NCBI GenBank assembly: GCA_965371355.1 | Contig: CBDUYD010000009.1 | Location: 1 to 34,052 of the forward strand | DNA length: 34,052 nucleotides | Direction of reading: 5' to 3' | Source: JASJHI01 sp965371355 | Lineage (GTDB): Bacteria; Actinomycetota; Acidimicrobiia; Acidimicrobiales; Ilumatobacteraceae | Part shown: piece after piece, positions 17,272-24,176 of the stretch | Layout: each line of letters opens with the position of its first letter | Numbering within the stretch: position 1 is the first letter of the stretch | Notes under the pieces: model-generated | What the model saw: the letters and a program-made list of their open reading frames with translations, nothing else | Databases searched by the model: none | Told to the model about the DNA's origin: nothing | Program-made: the position numbers and the translations under genes

Positions 17272-18278
17272 GCGTCGAACTCGCCCTTGCTCGTCCGCTG
17301 CATCAGGATCTCGAGCGCGATCGCCGGCGGGCGATCGTCGTGGCAGACGGCCACGACCTGCTCGGTGATCGGCATCTCGACGTCGAACCGGTGGGCGAGG
17401 TCGAGCACACTCGGCGACGACTTCACTCCCTCCGCGACCATGTTGGTCGAGGCGAGGATCTCCGAGATCGTGCGACCGCTCCCCAGTTGCAGTCCGACCT
17501 GGTTGTTCCGGCTCTGCTTCGACGAGCACGTGGCGATGAGATCGCCCATCCCCGCGAGTCCGGCGAACGTGAGCGGATCGCCGCCCATCGCGATACCGAG
17601 CCTCGTCATCTCGACGAGTCCGCGGGTGATCAGGGTGGCGCGGGTGTTGTCGCCGAACCCCATCCCCTCGGCCATGCCGGCAGCGATGGCGATCACGTTC
17701 TTGACGACGCCGGCCACCTCGCATCCGACCACGTCGGGGTTCGTGTAGACGCGCAGCGTGGGGCCGCTGAAGATGCGCTGGAGTTCGTTGGCGATCGTCG
17801 TGTCGTCGATCGCGACGACGCTGGCCGCGGGCTGCCCCGACAGGATCTCCTTGGCGAGATTCGGACCGGTGAGCACGGCCACGGGATGCCCCGGGACCTC
17901 CTCCTCTGTCACCTCGCTCATCCGCTGCTGAGTCCCACGTTCGAGGCCCTTGGTGAGCGTGACGATCGGCACCCAGGGCCGGATGAGCGGGGCCACCCTC
18001 TCGATCACATCGCGATAACCGTGCGAGGGGACCGCCATCACGACGACGTCGGCGGAGCTCACCGCCGCGTCGAGGGAGGATGTCGCGCGCAACTCCTCGG
18101 GCAGGCGATGGTCGGGCAGGTAGGCGCTGTTGACACTCTGCTCGTCGATCTCGTCGGCCAGTTCCCGACGGCGGGCCCACAACACGGTCGGCGTGTTCAC
18201 GCTCGCCAGCGCGGCGACCGTCGTACCCCACGAACCAGCACCGATAACCGCAACCCGGATGTCGTCGTGCTCGGTCAC
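17268..18278 (-). CDS. gpsA: NAD(P)-dependent glycerol-3-phosphate dehydrogenase GpsA
   Basis: The 336-aa product reduces dihydroxyacetone phosphate to sn-glycerol 3-phosphate, the backbone of phospholipids. The Rossmann motif VIGAGSWGTTVA at 11-22, the LTKGLERGT segment, the LTGPNLAKE motif and the catalytic-lysine region AGVVKNVIAIAAGMAEG are present, as is FAGLAGMGDLIATC. Start is GTG at 18276-18278: a TAGTGT box ends 8 nt before it and no Shine-Dalgarno exists. It is divergent from cofC and is followed by a coupled unknown gene and rnhB. Confidence 0.95.
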   Translation of the reverse strand: MTEHDDIRVAVIGAGSWGTTVAALASVNTPTVLWARRRELADEIDEQSVNSAYLPDHRLPEELRATSSLDAAVSSADVVVMAVPSHGYRDVIERVAPLIRPWVPIVTLTKGLERGTQQRMSEVTEEEVPGHPVAVLTGPNLAKEILSGQPAASVVAIDDTTIANELQRIFSGPTLRVYTNPDVVGCEVAGVVKNVIAIAAGMAEGMGFGDNTRATLITRGLVEMTRLGIAMGGDPLTFAGLAGMGDLIATCSSKQSRNNQVGLQLGSGRTISEILASTNMVAEGVKSSPSVLDLAHRFDVEMPITEQVVAVCHDDRPPAIALEILMQRTSKGEFDA

Positions 18279-18286
18279 GACCCGTG

Positions 18287-18292
18287 ACACTA
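18287..18292 (-). promoter_or_regulatory. Candidate -10 box TAGTGT for gpsA
   Basis: On the minus strand TAGTGT ends 8 nt before the GTG at 18278, the same geometry as the cofC promoter on the other strand of this 72-nt divergent region. Confidence 0.5.
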
Positions 18293-18336
18293 CTGCCACG
18301 ACCCGCCGACCGACCGGCTGGCCGGCTGGCCGGCAG

Positions 18337-18342
18337 TATGAT
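18337..18342 (+). promoter_or_regulatory. Candidate -10 box TATGAT for cofC
   Basis: TATGAT is close to the sigma-70 consensus and ends 8 nt before the GTG at 18351, so the mRNA is probably leaderless. Upstream is a GGCTGGCC duplication (within 18317-18332). Confidence 0.55.
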
Positions 18343-18350
18343 CTGCGACA

Positions 18351-18962
18351 GTGCGCGCCGCCGTATTGGTTCCGGTCAAGCGATTCACGGCGGCCAAGGG
18401 CCGCCTGTCCGGTGTGCTCCCGAACGCCGAACGTGCCCACCTCGCCGAATGGATGGCGAGCGGCGTGCTCGACGCGGTCGCCGACCTGCCGACGTTCGTC
18501 GCCTGTGACGACGACGAGGTGCGCGAGTGGGCGCTGGCGCGCGGTGCCGAGGTGCTGTGGGGCCCGGGACTCGGCCTCAACGGCGCGGTGAACGACGGTG
18601 TCGCCAGGATCGCCGCCGCGGGCCACGACCACCTCATCGTCACCCACGCCGATCTTCCGAGGCCGTGGCATCTTCCCGACGTCATCGTCGAGGGGCGTAT
18701 CACGCTCGTCCCCGACGCACGCCACGACGGCACGAACGTGATGTCGTTCCCCACCTCGTCGCCGATCAGCGCGGCGTACGGCGCCGGATCGTTCTCCCGC
18801 CATCTCGTTCAGGCCGAGGCGAGCGCCGTCGGACACGTCGTACGCGACGATCCCGATCTGTCGCTCGACGTCGACACCCCCGACGACCTCGCCCACCCGC
18901 TGGTGAGGGAGGTGCTCCCGCAATGGGTCCGAACGAACCCGGACAGCCCCCGCTCCGCGTGA
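18351..18962 (+). CDS. cofC: Phospholactate/phosphoenolpyruvate guanylyltransferase (F420 biosynthesis)
   Basis: The 203-aa product is a CofC/FbiD nucleotidyltransferase that activates 2-phospho-L-lactate or phosphoenolpyruvate with GTP for assembly of the deazaflavin cofactor F420. The N-terminal VPVKRFTAAKGRLSGVL carries the nucleotide-binding Lys/Arg residues, and HADLPRPW (about 101-108) is the metal-binding Asp motif; DDPDLSLDVDTPDDL is the usual C-terminal signature. Presence of this gene implies that the organism makes F420. It is divergent from gpsA, as is fbiD (Rv2983) from gpsA (Rv2982c) in M. tuberculosis. The GTG start is supported by the TATGAT box. Confidence 0.92.
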   Translation: MRAAVLVPVKRFTAAKGRLSGVLPNAERAHLAEWMASGVLDAVADLPTFVACDDDEVREWALARGAEVLWGPGLGLNGAVNDGVARIAAAGHDHLIVTHADLPRPWHLPDVIVEGRITLVPDARHDGTNVMSFPTSSPISAAYGAGSFSRHLVQAEASAVGHVVRDDPDLSLDVDTPDDLAHPLVREVLPQWVRTNPDSPRSA

Positions 18963-19696
18963 CCGGCGACCCGTGGACGCGCGAATTGGCCACACCCCCG
19001 TCGGCGCTCGCGATCGGCGCACATCCCGACGACGTCGAGTTCGGGGCCGGCGGGCTCCTCGCCAAGTGGGCGGCCGCCGGATGCGTCGTCCACCACCTGA
19101 TCTGCACCGATGGTTCGAAGGGAACCTGGGACCCGGCGGCCGACCTCGTCTCGCTCGCCGCTGTGCGCGAGGTCGAACAACGCGATGCCTCGCGGCGGCT
19201 GGCTGGTGCGTCCGCGGGCGAGGTCCGCTTCCTCCGCTACACCGACGGCGAACTCCCGAGCGATCTCGCCGCGCGGGCCAGGGTCGCCGAGGTGATCCGC
19301 GAACTCCGTCCCGCCGTGGTGCTCGGACACGATCCGTGGAAGCGGTACCGCCTGCACCCCGACCATCGCCACGCCGGGCTCCTCGCCTGCGAGGGCATCG
19401 TCGCCGCACGGGACCCGCACTTCTTCCCCGATCTCGGACCCGCCGAGCATCGACCAGATCTGCTGATGCTCTTCGAGGCGGACGAACCCGACCACGTCGA
19501 GGACGTCTCGGCCTTCGTCGGGACCAAGCTCGACGCGTTACTCGAGCACACCAGCCAGTTCGAGTCGACGATGAAGGCCACCGGGGCAGCCGAACTCGAC
19601 GCCTTCGGTGATCGGATCCGGTGTCAGCTGGCGGAAAGCGGTGAGCCGTTCGGCCTGGATGCGGCCGAGTTGTTCAAGGTCATCCGCGACCTCTGA
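18923..19696 (+). CDS. PIG-L (LmbE) family zinc deacetylase
   Basis: The 257-aa product is a PIG-L family metal-dependent deacetylase. Zinc ligands are visible in AIGAHPDDVEFG (His34, Asp37) and in RLHPDHRHAG (His148 region); TDGSKGT at 63-69 is also typical. Relatives deacetylate N-acetylglucosamine-containing conjugates, including the mycothiol enzymes MshB and Mca, but the length and motifs do not let me assign it to either. ATG at 18923 is chosen because GAGGGAGG at 18905-18912 lies 10 nt upstream; it overlaps cofC by 40 nt. A GTG at 18959, overlapping the cofC stop as GTGA, is the alternative. Confidence 0.85.
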   Translation: MGPNEPGQPPLRVTGDPWTRELATPPSALAIGAHPDDVEFGAGGLLAKWAAAGCVVHHLICTDGSKGTWDPAADLVSLAAVREVEQRDASRRLAGASAGEVRFLRYTDGELPSDLAARARVAEVIRELRPAVVLGHDPWKRYRLHPDHRHAGLLACEGIVAARDPHFFPDLGPAEHRPDLLMLFEADEPDHVEDVSAFVGTKLDALLEHTSQFESTMKATGAAELDAFGDRIRCQLAESGEPFGLDAAELFKVIRDL

Positions 19697-19719
19697 GCGA
19701 ACGCGTGATCGGACGCGCA

Positions 19720-19743
19720 ACGGGGAGCCTCGTGGCTCCCCGT
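19720..19743. terminator. Stem-loop terminator between PIG-L and HU genes
   Basis: ACGGGGAGCC at 19720-19729 pairs with GGCTCCCCGT at 19734-19743 across a TCGT loop: ten perfect pairs, mostly G-C. It lies 23 nt after the PIG-L gene stop, followed on the plus strand by a pyrimidine-rich CGCCTTCGTCTTG. It probably serves the PIG-L transcript and possibly also the convergent HU transcript. Confidence 0.75.
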
Positions 19744-19823
19744 CGCCTTCGTCTTGCACCGACGTCGGTCGGTGCCACCTCTTCTTCTTCGTGGCGCACG
19801 CCGTATCGGCGAGCGCCGGCGGA

Positions 19824-20105
19824 TCACCTGCCGTTGAGCGTGTTCTTCAGCGTCGAACTGGCGCTGAACTTCATCGCCGTCGACGCCTTGATCTGCACCG
19901 GCTCGCCGGTCTGGGGGTTGCGGCCGACGCGTGCGCTGCGCTGCGTCGTGCTGAACGAGCCGAAGCCCGGCCATGCGACCTTGCCGCCGCCCATCGACTG
20001 GCTGGTGACGTAGTCGAAGAATGCGCCGATCGTCGACTCGGCGTCGGTCTTGGAAACGCCGGCGGAATCGGCCACTGCGTCGATCATTTCTGACTTGGTT
20101 GCCAT
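19824..20105 (-). CDS. hup: HU-family DNA-binding protein
   Basis: The 93-aa product is a histone-like HU protein that bends and compacts DNA. The alpha-helical start MATKSEMIDAVADSAGVSKT, the FGSF turn and the arm signature GRNPQTGEPVQI are clear. Unlike the mycobacterial HupB it has no Lys/Ala-rich C-terminal tail and ends at LNGR, close to the compact size of E. coli HU. A Shine-Dalgarno AGAGGA lies about 6 nt before the ATG, so this gene has a real leader, which contains an inverted repeat. It is convergent with the PIG-L gene. Confidence 0.95.
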   Translation of the reverse strand: MATKSEMIDAVADSAGVSKTDAESTIGAFFDYVTSQSMGGGKVAWPGFGSFSTTQRSARVGRNPQTGEPVQIKASTAMKFSASSTLKNTLNGR

Positions 20106-20143
20106 TGGATCCTCTTTCGGATGGTGTTTTACCTGTTGGGGCT

Positions 20144-20176
20144 GTCTCGGTCACCCCGGTGCATTCACACCGAGAC
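20144..20176. promoter_or_regulatory. Inverted repeat in the HU leader/promoter region
   Basis: GTCTCGGT at 20144-20151 and ACCGAGAC at 20169-20176 form a perfect 8-bp dyad with a 17-nt spacer, about 40-70 nt upstream of the HU start codon. It could form a hairpin in the 5' leader or be an operator. The 180 nt between HU and the HIT gene hold nothing else that I recognise apart from the HU Shine-Dalgarno. Confidence 0.4.
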
Positions 20177-20284
20177 CGGTCGGCACAGGGGTGTGCCTGG
20201 CTGACCATCAGACCGATCGGCGCGCTTCCGTTCAAGCACCCTCATCGTTGCACTTGCATCGACCTGTTTCGCTCAGCCTTGCCC

Positions 20285-20728
20285 CTACTGGCTCTGAGCG
20301 GACAGCCCTCGACGCAGGAGCGACGAGACCCGTCGCGCCTCACCGTCGCCGTACGAGGTCCGAGGCCAGAAGAATCCGCGCAGACCGTCACCCTTGGTCC
20401 GCGGAACGACGTGCACGTGGAGGTGGGCCACGCTCTGGCTCACCGTGTTGTTGCACGCGACGAACGTGCCCTGGGCGTCGAGCAGCGCCGGCATCGTACG
20501 ACTCACATGCTGCACGTCGAGCCAGAACGGTCCGACCTCGTCCGCCGCGAGGTCGCCGAGCGTCACGACGTGTCGCCGGGGAACTACCAGCGTGTGGCCG
20601 TGGAACAGTGGCCGTCGATCGAGGAAGGCAACGGACGCGTCCGACTCGAACACGATGTCGGCCGATTCGGTCGCGGCGACGATCGCACAGAACGCGCAGC
20701 ACTCCGACGATGTGGGCTCGGTGACCAT
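20285..20728 (-). CDS. HIT-family nucleotide hydrolase
   Basis: The 147-aa product is a histidine-triad protein (Hint/Fhit superfamily), hydrolysing nucleoside phosphoramidates, dinucleoside polyphosphates or similar. The triad is HLHVHVVP (about residues 105-112). The N-terminal CCAFCAIV supplies the CxxC pair seen in many HIT proteins for zinc, and HGHTLVVPRRHV is the second conserved block. The exact substrate cannot be told. ATG at 20728 is chosen over 20776 because GAGG lies 8 nt upstream and the protein then starts just before the CxxC. It is divergent from the PIN-PhoH gene. Confidence 0.9.
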   Translation of the reverse strand: MVTEPTSSECCAFCAIVAATESADIVFESDASVAFLDRRPLFHGHTLVVPRRHVVTLGDLAADEVGPFWLDVQHVSRTMPALLDAQGTFVACNNTVSQSVAHLHVHVVPRTKGDGLRGFFWPRTSYGDGEARRVSSLLRRGLSAQSQ

Positions 20729-20865
20729 CGGGCAATCCTCGCGGAGTTCCCCCACCGTGCGCGGACCATCCACCACGCCCTGCGACCGCTCGGCTACAAC
20801 TGATTCTCGTTGGGATGGAATCGAGAACGACGAACCACATCGGAACCGCTGCCGAGGAGTGATTG

Positions 20866-22272
20866 GTGACCGACCTCCTGCCGTCCACCCGAGAAGCCGC
20901 CGATCCGAGCCCGATGGGTCGAGTCGGATCCGAGCGGCCGATGGAGATTCAGCGGGAGCGGGTCGTCCTCGACACCTCCGTGCTGATCGCCGACCCGACG
21001 TGCATGCTCGAGTTCCACGACGTCGGAATCGTCATCCCACTCACCGTGGTCGAGGAGCTCGACGGGCTGAAGAGCCGCCCCGACGACGTCGGACGTGCCG
21101 CACGTACAGCGCTGCGGACGCTCGAAGAGCTGCGCGTCGAACACGGCGGGTCGCTCGCTGACCCCGTCCCCACCGGCAACGGCGACGCCACGATCCAGAT
21201 CGAGATCAACAACATCCGCAAGCACCTGCTGATCGAACACGGCCTCGATCCGGGCTGCCCCGACAACCGGATCATCGGCGCCGCGATCGGCCAGTCCGAA
21301 CTCGGACCGACGACGATCGTCAGCAACGACGCCGCCCTGCGCATCAAGGCCGCCCACCTCGGCGTCACCGCGGCCGAGCACCACCCCGTACGAGGCGATA
21401 CACGGCGGCCGGCGGTGGGTTGGACCACGGTCGGCTCGCCGCACGAGGCGATCGATTGCCTCTACGCGGCGGGCGCGATCGCGATCGACGCAGCCGTGCC
21501 CGACGAGTCGATCGAGTTCAGCGAGAACGAGTTCGCCGTGCTCCGGTCGGGCTCGCAATCGGCACTCGTACGCACGATCGGCGACGAATTCGTGCTGCTG
21601 CCGCACTCGGCACCCGAGCCGTGGGGACTGCGCCCCCGCAACAAAGAGCAGCGGTTCGCCCTCGAACTGCTGCTCGACCCGGAGATCGCGGTGATAGCAC
21701 TCGACGGCCGCGCCGGCACGGGCAAGACACTGCTCGCGATCGCCGCCGGGCTCGAGCAGGTCGTCGAGCAGCAACGCTACGAGCGGGTTGCCGTGTACCG
21801 CCCGCTCGTGCCGGTCGGCCGAGCCGATGTCGGGTTCCTCCCCGGAGGCCTCGACGAGAAGCTCGACCCGTGGATGGCCGCGATCCACGATGCGATCGTC
21901 GCGCTCAGCGACCTCGGCAGCAGCCACGACGCCGGCAATCTGATCGAGGAGCTGATCACTCGCGGGCAGCTCTCACTCGAGTCGGTCACGTTCCTGCGCG
22001 GACGGTCGCTCCAGCGCCAGCTCGTGGTGATCGACGAGGCGCAGAACCTCGAGCCGACCACGCTGCGCACGATCCTGACACGCGTCGGCGAGGGCACGAA
22101 GGTAATCTTCACCGGCGACACCAGCCAGATCGACGCGCCCTACCTCGGCGAGTCGAACAACGCGCTCAGCGTCCTCTCCTCCGCGTTCACCAACCAGCGC
22201 TGCTTCGGTCACATCACGCTCACGTCGTGCGAGCGAAGCGATGTGGCGAGCCTCGCCGCCGAACTGCTCTGA
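20866..22272 (+). CDS. phoH2: PIN-PhoH fusion ATPase (PhoH2-like)
   Basis: The 468-aa product joins an N-terminal PIN ribonuclease domain (about 32-170; acidic residues in VVLDTSVLIADP, VVEELD, CPDNRIIG and VSNDAAL) to a C-terminal PhoH ATPase domain (about 250-468). Walker A is GRAGTGKT at 281-288 and Walker B is LVVIDEAQN. PhoH2 proteins are described as RNA-unwinding RNases. In mycobacteria phoH2 is preceded by an overlapping antitoxin-like phoAT; no such small gene is evident here. Start: GAGGAG at 20854-20859 lies 6 nt before GTG 20866; a TTG at 20863 is too close to the SD. Confidence 0.92.
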   Translation: MTDLLPSTREAADPSPMGRVGSERPMEIQRERVVLDTSVLIADPTCMLEFHDVGIVIPLTVVEELDGLKSRPDDVGRAARTALRTLEELRVEHGGSLADPVPTGNGDATIQIEINNIRKHLLIEHGLDPGCPDNRIIGAAIGQSELGPTTIVSNDAALRIKAAHLGVTAAEHHPVRGDTRRPAVGWTTVGSPHEAIDCLYAAGAIAIDAAVPDESIEFSENEFAVLRSGSQSALVRTIGDEFVLLPHSAPEPWGLRPRNKEQRFALELLLDPEIAVIALDGRAGTGKTLLAIAAGLEQVVEQQRYERVAVYRPLVPVGRADVGFLPGGLDEKLDPWMAAIHDAIVALSDLGSSHDAGNLIEELITRGQLSLESVTFLRGRSLQRQLVVIDEAQNLEPTTLRTILTRVGEGTKVIFTGDTSQIDAPYLGESNNALSVLSSAFTNQRCFGHITLTSCERSDVASLAAELL

Positions 22273-22295
22273 CGCTCCGGTCGAGCCCGGCAACC

Positions 22296-22309
22296 GGCGA
22301 CCGGTCGCC
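22296..22309. promoter_or_regulatory. Perfect 14-bp palindrome upstream of the Rrf2 gene
   Basis: GGCGACCGGTCGCC is self-complementary and lies 12 nt upstream of the putative TATAGT -10 box of the Rrf2 gene, around its -35 region. With no loop it is unlikely to be a terminator of the PIN-PhoH gene; an operator is possible. Confidence 0.35.
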
Positions 22310-22316
22310 CTCGAAA

Positions 22317-22341
22317 ATCGTATAGTCTCATAGTGTGCGAT
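22317..22341. promoter_or_regulatory. Candidate autoregulatory operator and leaderless promoter of the Rrf2-RIC operon
   Basis: TATAGT at 22321-22326 ends 8 nt before GTG 22335, a leaderless geometry. The surrounding 25 bases form an imperfect palindrome with ATCG at one end and CGAT at the other; 16 of 24 flanking positions are symmetric about 22329. Rrf2 regulators bind such dyads over promoters, so Fe-S-dependent autorepression is a reasonable inference. Confidence 0.45.
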
Positions 22342-22772
22342 TAGAGGTGACCCGGAGATGTGACCTCGCGGTGCGGTCGCTCGTCGCGCTCGATCGGGCG
22401 CACGAGAGGCTGAAGGGCCCCGCACTCGCCGATGCGGTCGGTTCGTCGGCCGGGTTCGTGTCGCAGGCGATGACGCCACTCGTACGCTCCGGCTGGGTCC
22501 GCTCCGAGCCCGGCCCGAACGGCGGCTACTCACTCGTCACTGCACTCTGCGACCTCTCGGTCCTCGAAGTCGTCGAGGCGGTCGAGGGACCGACCGACAC
22601 CGACCGCTGCGTGCTCGCCGGGCAACCATGCGACCCGATCGCGCCGTGCGCCCTGCACGGCGCGTGGACCCGGGCGCGCGAGCGGCTGATCGGCGACCTC
22701 GGCGGTGTTTCGCTCGCCGAAGCCACCGCACCGGATTCCCCACAACCTCCGACGACACGGGAGACACCATGA
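22335..22772 (+). CDS. Rrf2-family regulator, NsrR-like
   Basis: The 145-aa product has an N-terminal winged helix-turn-helix (MRLEVTRRCDLAVRSLVAL, then LADAVGSSAGFVSQAM) and the GGY wing (PNGGYSLVT). Three cysteines, Cys92, Cys99 and Cys105, lie where NsrR and IscR hold an iron-sulfur cluster, with spacing C-x6-C-x5-C. Such proteins sense nitric oxide or Fe-S status. The direct coupling (ATGA overlap) to a RIC di-iron repair gene supports an NO/oxidative-stress sensor. An extra Cys72 is present. The GTG at 22335 lies 8 nt after a TATAGT box; a GTG at 22333 is out of frame. Confidence 0.9.
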   Translation: MRLEVTRRCDLAVRSLVALDRAHERLKGPALADAVGSSAGFVSQAMTPLVRSGWVRSEPGPNGGYSLVTALCDLSVLEVVEAVEGPTDTDRCVLAGQPCDPIAPCALHGAWTRARERLIGDLGGVSLAEATAPDSPQPPTTRETP

Positions 22773-23476
22773 CCACGATCGACCGCGACATCACACTTGC
22801 CGACCTCGTCGGCGACACCCCCGGGCTCGCCCCCACCCTCGAACGATTCGGGCTCGACTACTGCTGCGGAGGCGGCCGGTCGCTCGCAGACGCGTGCGCC
22901 GCCGCTGGACTCGACCTCGACGAGGCGATCCGGGAGCTGTCCGCATTCGAGGGTCCGGCCGAGCCGGCGCCGTGGATCGGTCTCAGCGCCACCGAACTGG
23001 CCGATCACATCGAATCAACCCATCACGCGTACCTCCGCGACGCTCTTGCGCGACTCGATGCTCTGGTCGATCGCGTCGTCGGCGCGCATCGCGGAACGCA
23101 TCCCGAACTGCTCGACGTTCAGCGCGTCTTCGGCGAACTCCGCACCGACCTCGAACCCCACCTGATGAAGGAGGAGCGCATGCTCTTCCCGATGATCCGT
23201 GCACTCGACACGGCCGACACCGTGCCGGAGTTCCACTGCGGCTCGGTGCGCAATCCGATCGCAGTGATGTGTTCCGAACACGACCGAGCCGGCGAACTGC
23301 TGGCCGAGCTCCGAGGCCTCACAGACGCGTGGTCCGTGCCCGGCGACGGGTGTGCGAGCTACGACGCGCTGTACAGCGGCCTCGCCGAACTCGAGGCCGA
23401 CACGCACATGCACATCCACAAGGAGAACAACCTCCTGTTCCCCGCGGCCGTCGCACTCGAGCGTCGGCTCGGCTAG
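22769..23476 (+). CDS. ric: Iron-sulfur cluster repair di-iron protein (RIC/YtfE/ScdA)
   Basis: The 235-aa product has the N-terminal DUF542 domain with the CCGG motif (FGLDYCCGGGRSLADAC, residues 28-44) and a hemerythrin-like di-iron domain with His/Glu ligands in STHHAYL, HLMKEERMLFP, SEHDRAG and HIHKENNLLFP. RIC proteins repair Fe-S clusters damaged by nitric oxide or peroxide. The ATG overlaps the stop of the Rrf2 regulator as ATGA, so both are made from one message. Length is normal for YtfE/ScdA. Confidence 0.95.
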   Translation: MTTIDRDITLADLVGDTPGLAPTLERFGLDYCCGGGRSLADACAAAGLDLDEAIRELSAFEGPAEPAPWIGLSATELADHIESTHHAYLRDALARLDALVDRVVGAHRGTHPELLDVQRVFGELRTDLEPHLMKEERMLFPMIRALDTADTVPEFHCGSVRNPIAVMCSEHDRAGELLAELRGLTDAWSVPGDGCASYDALYSGLAELEADTHMHIHKENNLLFPAAVALERRLG

Positions 23477-23576
23477 CCGACGCGCCCGGCGGCGGGTTGG
23501 AGGACGACACACCGCCATCGCCTCGACGAGGGCCCGGATCGCGCCGGCACCCCTCTGCATGTCACACCGACTGAAT

Positions 23577-24176
23577 ATGGTGGGCGGTGTGCAGCTGCCG
23601 CGATTCGCCGTCGTCGACCTCGAGACGTCCGGCCTCTCCACTCGACGGCACCGCATCCTCCAACTGGCGATCGTCACGGTCGAGGCAGACGGATCCCACG
23701 TCGACACGTGGGAGACACTCGTCAAGCTGCGCTGGCCCTGGCAGCGGGTCGGGCCGACCCACGTCCACGGCCTGCGACGCGCCGACCTCAAGGGTGCGCC
23801 GAACCTCGACGAAGTCCTCCTCGAGTTCAGCCAACGTCTCGACGGCGCCGTCTTCACAGCCCACAACGCCGACTTCGACGCCGAGTTCCTGGTGCGCGCG
23901 GCGCGCAATCGACCCCATCTCGACCTGGTCAGCGCGCTCTCGCCACGACTCTGCACGCTGAAGTTGTCGAGGCGACTCGATCCAGACCGGAGGCAATCGC
24001 ATCGGCTGGGCGACGTGTGTGACCGGTACGGCATCGACATCGCTCGCCCACACGACGCGCTCGCCGACGCCACCGCCACCGCCGAAGTCCTCCCCCATCT
24101 GCTGTCCGCACACGAGATCGACGAGAGCGACCAGCTCGAGCGGCACTTCGACGCACAACCGCATCACCTCATGTGA
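23577..24176 (+). CDS. DEDDh 3'-5' exonuclease (DnaQ-like)
   Basis: The product (199 aa from ATG 23577) is a DnaQ-superfamily exonuclease. Exo I is VVDLETSG near residues 11-18, Exo II is HNADFDAEFL, and Exo III is HDALADATATAEVL, with the His that defines DEDDh enzymes. It resembles stand-alone epsilon-like proofreading or repair nucleases. Start choice is uncertain: ATG 23559, ATG 23577, GTG 23580 and GTG 23589 are all in frame. None has an SD, and a TATGGT box at 23576-23581 ends 7 nt before GTG 23589, so a leaderless start there (195 aa) fits the pattern of this window. Its last 8 nt overlap the convergent Coq4-like gene. Confidence 0.88.
   Translation: MVGGVQLPRFAVVDLETSGLSTRRHRILQLAIVTVEADGSHVDTWETLVKLRWPWQRVGPTHVHGLRRADLKGAPNLDEVLLEFSQRLDGAVFTAHNADFDAEFLVRAARNRPHLDLVSALSPRLCTLKLSRRLDPDRRQSHRLGDVCDRYGIDIARPHDALADATATAEVLPHLLSAHEIDESDQLERHFDAQPHHLM

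Noticed and set aside
17268..19409. gpsA as a 713-aa fusion protein
   Set aside because: The extra N-terminal 377 codons lie antisense to cofC and the PIG-L gene and are Arg-rich noise; the GTG at 18278 with its TAGTGT box gives a normal GpsA.
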